Assembly (NCBI GenBank): GCA_938004315.1
Contig: CALKWG010000019.1
Span: 1-12,081, forward strand
From: an uncultured Spirochaetaceae bacterium
Lineage (GTDB): Bacteria; Spirochaetota; Spirochaetia; Treponematales; UBA12059
Reading direction: 5' to 3'
DNA: 12,081 nt
In this document: positions 6,928-12,081 of the stretch, piece by piece
How positions within the stretch are numbered: position 1 is the stretch's first letter
How the letters are laid out: every line of letters begins with the position of its first letter
The notes under the pieces: model-generated
What the model was told of the DNA's origin: nothing
Seen by the model: the letters and a program-made list of their open reading frames with translations, nothing else
The model's database searches: none
Position numbers and translations under genes: made by a program

Positions 6928-7449
6928 GTGAAAGAAGTTCTATCCGCTATGGCCGCGTATAATGCCAAGGCCTTCGACGCATTGCTTGATATTCTGTCCT
7001 CGACCCCTTTGCCGGTACGGTGCAAGGACGTAGGCGTCTACTTTAAGAGCATAGACGGCATAACGGAGCACATGGCGTGGGCTCAAGCCTTATGGCTGCA
7101 GCGCTTCGCGAGTTTCGGCCGCTATGCCTGCCTTGAAGAGAGTCCGATCGTCGCAAAGCCGCTCGACGAGCTCAAAGCGGAACTCAAGGGCGATAGCGGA
7201 AGGATTTCCTCGCTCCTGCGCGATACGAGCGCCTTGCTCGCGCGCTTCATCGAGGAATTGCCTGGGGCGGAGTTCACTAGGCGCGTGCGCTACCGCGCTA
7301 CCGGCGGCGACGAGCTTGAGCGAACGTTCTGGCACGCGATTACGCAGGTGCTGAACCACGGAACCCATCATCGCGGCGAGATATCCGCTATCCTCGATAT
7401 GAACGGCGTCAAGAACGATATCAACAGCTTCGTCAGCTACATGCCCTAG
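6928..7449 (+). CDS. DinB/YfiT-family putative metal-dependent protein
   Basis: The 173-residue product has the length and pattern of the DinB four-helix-bundle superfamily. The presumed metal triad is His48 (GITEHMAWAQALWL) and His144 and His148 in the hallmark NHGTHHRGEI (143-152). Members include thiol-S-transferases, such as bacillithiol- or mycothiol-dependent enzymes, and many uncharacterised proteins, so the reaction cannot be assigned. I choose the GTG at 6928 because TAGGAGG (6915-6921) lies 6 nt before it. The frame extends upstream to an ATG at 6787, but that would add 47 residues unlike the family, start at the very end of the repeat element and precede the predicted promoter. The gene is less GC-rich than most of the window. 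Confidence 0.88.
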   Translation: MKEVLSAMAAYNAKAFDALLDILSSTPLPVRCKDVGVYFKSIDGITEHMAWAQALWLQRFASFGRYACLEESPIVAKPLDELKAELKGDSGRISSLLRDTSALLARFIEELPGAEFTRRVRYRATGGDELERTFWHAITQVLNHGTHHRGEISAILDMNGVKNDINSFVSYMP

Positions 7450-7558
7450 CCTAAGGCCGCTGGATGGAACGACGGCAGGTCATCGGCCGGAGGCGCGCCT
7501 TGATGAGGTGCTAAGGTATTATCAATGCGCGAGGGACGCGCCATGAGAGGCGGATGGT
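7450..7558. other. Intergenic gap between the DinB and FAH genes
   Basis: These 109 bp contain a -10-like TATTAT (7517-7522) but no -35 at a usual distance, and no strong terminator hairpin. The FAH gene may be read through from the DinB promoter, or have a weak promoter of its own. Confidence 0.3.
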
Positions 7559-8413
7559 ATGAAAATTTCCATGTTCAGCGCTGAGGGCCGTTGCGGTATA
7601 GGCTTATGGAGGGACGGCCGCCTTTACGGATGGATGGAGGGCGACCCCGCCTATCCGGGCGACCTGGATGCCATACTGGCTCGCGGCGAAGGACTTACCG
7701 AAGTCGGTAAAGCGCTCGGCACCGCGCCAGAGCTCGATAGCAGGCGCATACGTTATCTACCGCCGCTCCGCCGCCCGTCTAAAATTCTCTGCTCGGGTCT
7801 AAACTATCGAGACCATGCCGCCGAGACGGGAATGCAGCTCCCCCAATGGCCCGCCGTCTTCGCCCGCTTCGCCAGCTGCCTCACGGGGCATAACGAAGAC
7901 TTGGTCCGGCCTCCGGTATCGGAGCCGTTCGATTACGAGGGCGAGCTCGCCTTCGTGATCGGCAGGAAGGCTCGGTCGGTGGATAAAGCCGACGCGCTTT
8001 CATATGTAGCCGCCTACTCCATCTTCAATGACGCGTCGCTACGCGACTGGCAAATGCGCGCCAGCCAATGGACCTTAGGAAAGAATTTCGACGCCACCGG
8101 CGGCTTCGGCCCCTGGCTCGTCACGCCCGACGAATTGCCTCCGGGCGCCGAAGGCCTCCACCTGCGTACCCGGCTCAACGGGATCTGCGTACAGGACGGC
8201 GATACCGCGGACATGGTGTTCGGCGTGGCACCGCTCATAGAAATCCTGAGCCGGGCCATGACCCTCATGCCCGGCGATCTCGTTATCACTGGCACCCCGG
8301 CCGGCGTCGGCTTCACCCGCAAGCCGCCTTTGTTCATGAAGCCCGGAGACGTTTGCGAGGTAGAAAGCGACGGAATAGGCCTGCTCCGGAATACGGTAGG
8401 CGCCTCCGTATAG
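7559..8413 (+). CDS. Fumarylacetoacetate hydrolase (FAH) family protein
   Basis: FAH-family enzymes use a divalent metal to hydrolyse, decarboxylate or isomerise beta-diketo acids, for example in aromatic breakdown or oxaloacetate handling. The 284 residues show a short N-terminal domain (about 1-68) and the catalytic fold from KILCSGLNYRDHAAE (75-89) onward. Metal ligands are Glu127 and Glu129 in DYEGELAFVIG and Asp158 in IFNDASLRDWQ. The substrate-site Lys175 is in LGKNFD, and ITGTPAGVG (243-251) is the family's Gly-rich signature. The C-terminal GDVCEVESDGIGLLRNTV is also typical. The exact substrate cannot be read from sequence and there are no pathway neighbours. The start at 7559 follows GAGAGG by about 8 nt; other nearby ATGs are out of frame. 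Repeat copy 3 begins 17 bp after its stop. Confidence 0.93.
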   Translation: MKISMFSAEGRCGIGLWRDGRLYGWMEGDPAYPGDLDAILARGEGLTEVGKALGTAPELDSRRIRYLPPLRRPSKILCSGLNYRDHAAETGMQLPQWPAVFARFASCLTGHNEDLVRPPVSEPFDYEGELAFVIGRKARSVDKADALSYVAAYSIFNDASLRDWQMRASQWTLGKNFDATGGFGPWLVTPDELPPGAEGLHLRTRLNGICVQDGDTADMVFGVAPLIEILSRAMTLMPGDLVITGTPAGVGFTRKPPLFMKPGDVCEVESDGIGLLRNTVGASV

Positions 8414-8430
8414 TCGCTAGGCGCCTGGCC

Positions 8431-8843
8431 CCGCCCCGGGGATGGTGCGGGAGCGTGTCCGGGCATGGGGTGGAATTCCCGGCGGGTCCTGGCGTTGCGC
8501 GAAGGGGCCACGGGCTCGGGAACGCCCGTGGTCCATTCGCGCGGCGCTACCCGCCGGACTTGCATGCCCATGGCGGCGTCGCGGCGCGGTTCTCGGGGCG
8601 GGACCGAAACGCAAAGCTGCATACGCTGATCGCCTCGACGCCCATCGAGTCGGTACGCACGACGACCTCGCCTCGCCCCCGAACTACGTGCGCCGCTCCA
8701 TGCCACCTACGAGCGAAGTCCGGCGGGCGGCGTCATGCGAGGACGCCCGAGGCCTAAAGCCTCGGACGTTCTCGCGTAACGACAGGACCCGCCGGAAATT
8801 CATTATGGGCTTGTCATCCCGCCCGCACCATCCCCGGGGGCGG
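8431..8843 (+). repeat. Full-length copy 3 of the ~410-bp structured repeat element
   Basis: It aligns with copy 2 from end to end in the same orientation, with scattered substitutions. Terminal inverted repeats are perfect over GGGGATGGTGCGGG at the left and CCCGCACCATCCCC at the right, and GC-rich pairing may extend outward to about 8427 and 8850. Hairpin A lies at 8497-8515 with 8524-8542 (loop TCGGGAAC). Hairpin B lies at 8739-8753 with 8759-8773 and has the same sequence as in copy 2. Arms CCGGCGGGT (8479-8487), ACCCGCCGG (8549-8557), CCGGCGGGC (8720-8728) and ACCCGCCGG (8787-8795) are kept. No gene is recognisable inside. Confidence 0.88.
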
Positions 8844-9035
8844 GGGCTGGGCGGGGCGGTCCTGCGAGCTGCATCGGCGCACGCGACTGACTTCGGGGGG
8901 AGGGCCGAGACCCCGGAGCCCGCAGCGGCCTTTGGCCGCCGCGGGGGAGGAGGCTCGGCCCGGGGGGCGCGTCCGGCTCGCCGCGGCCGGGCCGGCCCAT
9001 CGTGGCGCCCCCCGAAAGCGGCGTATTATCAGTTA
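8844..9035. other. GC-rich nested hairpin region downstream of the permease operon
   Basis: No gene is seen in these 192 bp. Nested complementary blocks are visible: CTTCGGGGGG (8891-8900) with CCCCCCGAAAG (9008-9018); GGGCCGAG (8902-8909) with CTCGGCCC (8954-8961); and inside it CCCGC-A-GCGGCC (8919-8930) with GGCCGC-C-GCGGG (8934-8945) around a TTT loop. The region follows the minus-strand operon and could end or protect its transcript. No U-tract follows the stem on that strand, so a simple intrinsic terminator is not supported. Confidence 0.4.
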
Positions 9036-10277
9036 TTAACCCTTCACCGCGCTCGACATGATGCTGGACAGGTAGTACTTCTGCATGGCGATGAAGACCA
9101 TGACCGGCGGGAGGACGGTGACGGCGGCGCCGGCGAGTATCAAGTTGAGCTTGTCCGAGGCGCGGCCCTGGAGCTGGCTCAGGGCCAGGGTGAGGACGGC
9201 GTTGTCCGAGCCGATCTTGATGATGATGAGCGGCCAGAGGAAGCTGTTCCACGCGTAGAGGAAGGCGAAGGTGCCCAGGGTGGCGATGCCGGGCATGACG
9301 GCGGGGATGAAGATCTTGCGCAGGATGAGCCCGCGCGGCGCGCCGTCGATATAGGCGGCCTCCTCGAGCTCTTTGGGGATTGCCAGGAAGAACTGGCGCA
9401 TGAGGAAGGTGCCGTAGACGCTGAAGACCCAGGGCACGACGAGGGCGGTCAGGGTGTTGACCCAGTCGATCGCCTTCATGACCTGGTAGAGCGGGATGAC
9501 CAGGACGACGAAGGGGATCATGTAGGTGCCGAGGTATAGGAGGAAGAGCTGCGCCCGGCCGGGGAAGCGCAGGCGGGCGAAGGCGTAGCCGCCCATGACG
9601 CTGGTGACGAGCTGGCCGACGACCACGAGGACGGTGACGAGCACGGTGTTGGACAGGCTCCGGGTAAGGCCCTGGAGTTCAAAGACCTCCTTGTAGTTCT
9701 CGGGCCGCCAGGAGAGGGATTCGACCCGCGGGGCTAGGCGGGCGTTGGCGTAGGCCTGGCGCTCCGGGCGTTCGGGGTCGACGAAGAGGCCGACGGCGCT
9801 GCGGCTTACGAGGCGGGCGGGGACCAGGCGGCCGTCGAGCTCGATCTCCCAGAGCTCGGCCCCGGCCGCGTCGCCGGCGGCCGCGTCGCCGGCGGCTGCA
9901 GGCGCGCCGGCGAGGGCCGCGGCGGCTTCTTCCGGTTCCAGCTGCCTGGCCTCGGCTATGAGCCGCTGCTCGTTGGCGCCGGGGCGGGCCAGGGGCTCGA
10001 AAAAGCCTATAGGCACGGTGCGTTGCGCCAGGGCCAGGCGCTCCTCCCGGCCGTCGAGCTCGACGAAGTGGAGGGGGAGGGGCTCGTCGTAGCCTTGGAC
10101 CTCCGCCCTGGCCTGCTCCCGCGGCAGGAGGCGCGGGGGCGCGCGGAAGGTGTCCTCGGGGGTCTTGAGCGACGAGGCGATCATGTAGGTGAAGGGGAAG
10201 AGCATATAGTACGCGGCTACGCCCAGGACGAGCCAGGCGAGGGCGGTGCGCGCGAGGCGCGCGGTCTTTCTGGTCAC
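9036..10277 (-). CDS. Sugar ABC transporter permease, MalG/CUT1 type, with large periplasmic insertion
   Basis: This inner-membrane subunit pairs with the upstream MalF-like protein to form the channel of a carbohydrate importer. TM1 is about residues 13-35, followed by the family's SSLKTPED start. The conserved permease core runs from about 205 (NTVLVTVLVVVGQLVTS) to 400. The cytoplasmic EAA loop that contacts the ATPase is EEAAYIDGAPRGLILRKIFI (305-324), and the end NLILAGAAVTVLPPV...KYYLSSIMSSAVKG is typical. At 413 residues it exceeds the usual 270-300. The excess is an insertion (about 45-190) between TM1 and the core, mostly hydrophilic, with an Ala/Gly/Asp repeat (AAAGDAAAGDAAGA) from a 15-bp tandem duplication near 9868-9897. 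The GTG start is supported by TAGGAG overlapping the stop codon of the upstream gene, 10 bp away, indicating translational coupling. Confidence 0.93.
   Translation of the reverse strand: MTRKTARLARTALAWLVLGVAAYYMLFPFTYMIASSLKTPEDTFRAPPRLLPREQARAEVQGYDEPLPLHFVELDGREERLALAQRTVPIGFFEPLARPGANEQRLIAEARQLEPEEAAAALAGAPAAAGDAAAGDAAGAELWEIELDGRLVPARLVSRSAVGLFVDPERPERQAYANARLAPRVESLSWRPENYKEVFELQGLTRSLSNTVLVTVLVVVGQLVTSVMGGYAFARLRFPGRAQLFLLYLGTYMIPFVVLVIPLYQVMKAIDWVNTLTALVVPWVFSVYGTFLMRQFFLAIPKELEEAAYIDGAPRGLILRKIFIPAVMPGIATLGTFAFLYAWNSFLWPLIIIKIGSDNAVLTLALSQLQGRASDKLNLILAGAAVTVLPPVMVFIAMQKYYLSSIMSSAVKG
9868..9897 (-). repeat. 15-bp tandem duplication in the permease insertion
   Basis: Two adjacent units GCGTCGCCGGCGGCC and GCGTCGCCGGCGGCT (plus-strand reading) encode the Ala-Gly-Asp repeat in the periplasmic insertion of the MalG-type permease. 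The unit is a multiple of three, so changes in number would alter only the linker. Confidence 0.65.
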
Positions 10278-10287
10278 GGCGCGGCTC

Positions 10288-11946
10288 CTAATAGAGGTTC
10301 TCGGTCGCCTTTTGGCGCCGGTATTGGACGAAGGTGACGGCGAAGATGACGAGGAAGAGGGCCCAGGCGGTGGCCGAGGCGTAGCCCTGCCTGAAGCGCT
10401 CGAAGCCGTTCTGGTAGAGGTAGAAGACGACGGTCAGCGTGGCGTTGTCTATGGTCTCAGGGTTGCTCGTGGCTATGTATACCTGCTCGAAGAGCTGGAG
10501 CGCCTGGATGGCGCTGGTCGCCACGACGAAGAAGGTGGTGGGCCCCAGGAGGGGCAGCGTGAGCTTGAAGAAGCGGGTCACGGGCCCGGCCCCGTCTATG
10601 GTGCCCGCCTCGTAGACCGACTTGGGGATGTTCTGCAGGCCCGCCAGGTAGAGCACGGTGTTGAAGCCGACGGTCTGCCAGACGGCCATGACGGCGATGG
10701 AGAAGAGGGCGATGTTAGGGTTCGATAGCCAGTTGACGTTTTCGAAGACCAAGCCCGCGCCGAACGCGGCGTTGATGAAGGCGACGACCTGCGAGATGCC
10801 GTGATTCACGAAGCCGACGATGCCGTGGTACAGCCATTTCCAGATCATGGCGACGCCGACGATGGCGGCGATAGAGGGGATGAAGAAGATGACGCGGAAG
10901 AATTTCATGCCCGGCAGCTCGCTGTTGAGCACGGCGGCCAGGACCAGGGACAGCGCGACGCTGGGCGGCACGGACATGAGGGCGAAGGCGAGGGTGTTGC
11001 CCAGGGCCTTCCAGAAGAGGGGGTCGCGCGCGCCTATGAGGAGCCAGCGCCCGAAGAGCGGGAGCCTGGTCAGCTCGGCGAACTCGACGGGGTCCATGAC
11101 CTCCGACAAGGGCTGGGCGCCGTCGGCCAAGAAGCGGAACGAGAGGGAGAATATCTCGAGGTAATTGCCTAAGCCGATGAACTCGGGCGGGGTCGGGCTC
11201 AGGACGTCCCAGTGGAAGAAGCTCATGGCCAGGGACAGGAGGAGCGGTCCGACGAAGAAGATTATAAAGCCTAGGAGGTTCGGCGTAAGGAAGAGGAAGC
11301 CGGCGACGGCCTCGCCTTCCTTGAGGGTGGCGCGGTAGCGCCGCTGCATGGGCTCGCCGTGCAGTATCCAGGCGACGAGGCCCAGGATTGCTGCCGCCGC
11401 CAGGAGGCCGAGTTCGGCGACGCTATCGATACCGCGGATCAGTCCCAGGAGGGCGCCGAGGAGCCCGATGCGCCAGGCGGCCAGCGCCCCCATGAGCGCC
11501 GCGAGGGCGGCGCTGGCGACGCGGAACGCCTTGGGGGAGCGCCCGCCGAAGAGCCGCGAGAGGCTCCATCGCCGCATGGCCAGGACGAGGGCGAAGGCCG
11601 CCAGGGACATGAAGCCTTGGCCGAAGCGCTCGGCGACGCGGTCGATGATCAGGAAGAAGCGGAGCGACTGGAGCGCGAGTATGAGCGCGGCGAGGAAGCC
11701 TAAGTAGTCCACGGCGAAGGCCCAGAGCCGGCCGGCGCGCTCGCCGCGCAGGAGCTTGAGCCCGGCGACGGCGGAGGCGGCCCCGAGGGCGGCGAGGAGG
11801 GTCCCGCCGGCCGCCTTGTAGAGGGCGCCGGCCGGCGAAAGGAGGGCCGCCGCGAGGAGCGCGAGCGACGCGAAGGCCAGGGCGAACTGCCAGAGGGCGA
11901 TAGCCCGGCTCAGGGCCGCGGCGTTCTTACGGATGAAATCGTTCAT
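10288..11946 (-). CDS. Sugar ABC transporter permease, MalF/CUT1 type, with extra N-terminal membrane region
   Basis: This is the first permease gene of the importer operon. The conserved core spans about 213-540: AGFLFLTPNLLGFIIFFVGP (215-234), the periplasmic FFHWDVLSP...FIGLGNY segment (243-262), FWKALGNTLAFAL (311-323) and the EAA loop YEAGTIDGAGPVTRFFKLTL (445-464). At 552 residues it is much longer than common CUT1 permeases (about 300). The additional N-terminal 205 residues hold roughly six hydrophobic segments (about 17-37, 45-64, 76-100, 110-124, 142-170, 178-195) with no domain I recognise. An insertion at about 270-310 also enlarges the first periplasmic loop of the core. The start ATG has GGAGGA about 10 nt upstream. 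The solute-binding protein gene is probably upstream, beyond the window. Substrate cannot be told. Confidence 0.92.
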   Translation of the reverse strand: MNDFIRKNAAALSRAIALWQFALAFASLALLAAALLSPAGALYKAAGGTLLAALGAASAVAGLKLLRGERAGRLWAFAVDYLGFLAALILALQSLRFFLIIDRVAERFGQGFMSLAAFALVLAMRRWSLSRLFGGRSPKAFRVASAALAALMGALAAWRIGLLGALLGLIRGIDSVAELGLLAAAAILGLVAWILHGEPMQRRYRATLKEGEAVAGFLFLTPNLLGFIIFFVGPLLLSLAMSFFHWDVLSPTPPEFIGLGNYLEIFSLSFRFLADGAQPLSEVMDPVEFAELTRLPLFGRWLLIGARDPLFWKALGNTLAFALMSVPPSVALSLVLAAVLNSELPGMKFFRVIFFIPSIAAIVGVAMIWKWLYHGIVGFVNHGISQVVAFINAAFGAGLVFENVNWLSNPNIALFSIAVMAVWQTVGFNTVLYLAGLQNIPKSVYEAGTIDGAGPVTRFFKLTLPLLGPTTFFVVATSAIQALQLFEQVYIATSNPETIDNATLTVVFYLYQNGFERFRQGYASATAWALFLVIFAVTFVQYRRQKATENLY

Positions 11947-11993
11947 GTCGGGAGCTTCCTCCGCCTTTTCTGTCTGCCGATGCCGGCGATAAA

Positions 11994-12029
11994 GCGCGCC
12001 GGCCCGGCGGGTAGGCCGGGCCGGCGCGC
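11994..12029 (-). terminator. 15-bp perfect GC hairpin upstream of the permease operon
   Basis: GCGCGCCGGCCCGGC (11994-12008) pairs perfectly with GCCGGGCCGGCGCGC (12015-12029) around a 6-nt loop. On the minus strand the stem is followed by TTTAT before the MalF-type ribosome binding site. Between a binding-protein gene and its permease genes such a stem commonly acts as a partial terminator or an mRNA-protecting barrier, but the upstream gene is not visible here. Confidence 0.5.
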
Positions 12030-12036
12030 GGAGGGA

Positions 12037-12081
12037 AGATCGGAAGAGCGTCGTGTAGGGAAAGAGTGTAGATCTCGGTGG
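12037..12081. other. Illumina sequencing adapter (artefact)
   Basis: The last 45 bases begin AGATCGGAAGAGCGTCGTGT and continue without a mismatch, as far as I recall the sequence, through the reverse complement of the Illumina TruSeq universal adapter, ending GATCTCGGTGG. This is untrimmed library sequence, not genome, and marks the true contig end at about 12036. Confidence 0.97.

Noticed and set aside
7494..7522. A promoter for the FAH gene using TATTAT at 7517
   Set aside because: No -35 element is found at 15-19 bp; the closest TTGATG gives an 11-bp spacer.
8068..9539. Frames running through the FAH 3' end, repeat copy 3 and the permease gene (8014-8706 minus, 8068-8757 plus, 8442-9539 plus)
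   Set aside because: They cross unrelated features, have compositional bias only, and lack start signals. The real genes on each side are unambiguous.

Overview
The window is GC-rich DNA from a bacterium that is probably diderm. It carries a signal-peptide protein that looks like an outer-membrane barrel, a sigma-54 system, a type III glutamine synthetase and a MalF/MalG-type sugar importer whose permeases are unusually long. This mix would fit a spirochaete or a similar environmental lineage. That is a guess from gene content: there is no rRNA or other marker gene here. The right edge is a sequencing artefact: the last 45 bases (12037-12081) are Illumina adapter sequence, so the real DNA stops near 12036.

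Layout from left to right: (1) the 3' end of a DMT/EamA-type transporter gene (3-119, +). (2) Facing it, glnN (208-2328, -), and directly upstream on the same strand a GAF-AAA-HTH sigma-54 activator of NifA type (2557-4068, -). The gap between them holds a textbook -24/-12 promoter for glnN and two copies of a 17-bp motif, CTAC-N6-GTRGGAA. A third copy fills the spacer of the activator's own predicted promoter. Together these look like a self-contained, autoregulated nitrogen-assimilation switch. (3) Divergent from the activator, a secreted or outer-membrane protein of unknown function (4256-5059, +) with its own sigma-70-like promoter. (4) An AraC-type regulator fused to a GyrI-like ligand-binding domain (5142-6134, +). 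(5) A DinB-family protein (6928-7449, +) and an FAH-family hydrolase (7559-8413, +). (6) Two permease genes of a sugar ABC importer on the minus strand (11946 to 9036), in one operon with a 10-bp gap. The solute-binding protein and ATPase genes are not in the window.

The most unusual content is a family of intergenic elements of about 410 bp. Two are full length (6377-6787 and 8431-8843) and one is a truncated copy of 175 bp (6135-6309). They have terminal inverted repeats and two very strong internal hairpins, and a 9-bp arm recurs four times in alternating orientation, so the element could fold in two different ways. Full copies differ by paired substitutions that keep the stems intact. They contain no convincing gene, sit just after stop codons, and bracket the dinB-FAH gene pair in direct orientation. 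They could be non-autonomous mobile elements (MITE-like), a large structured RNA, or both.
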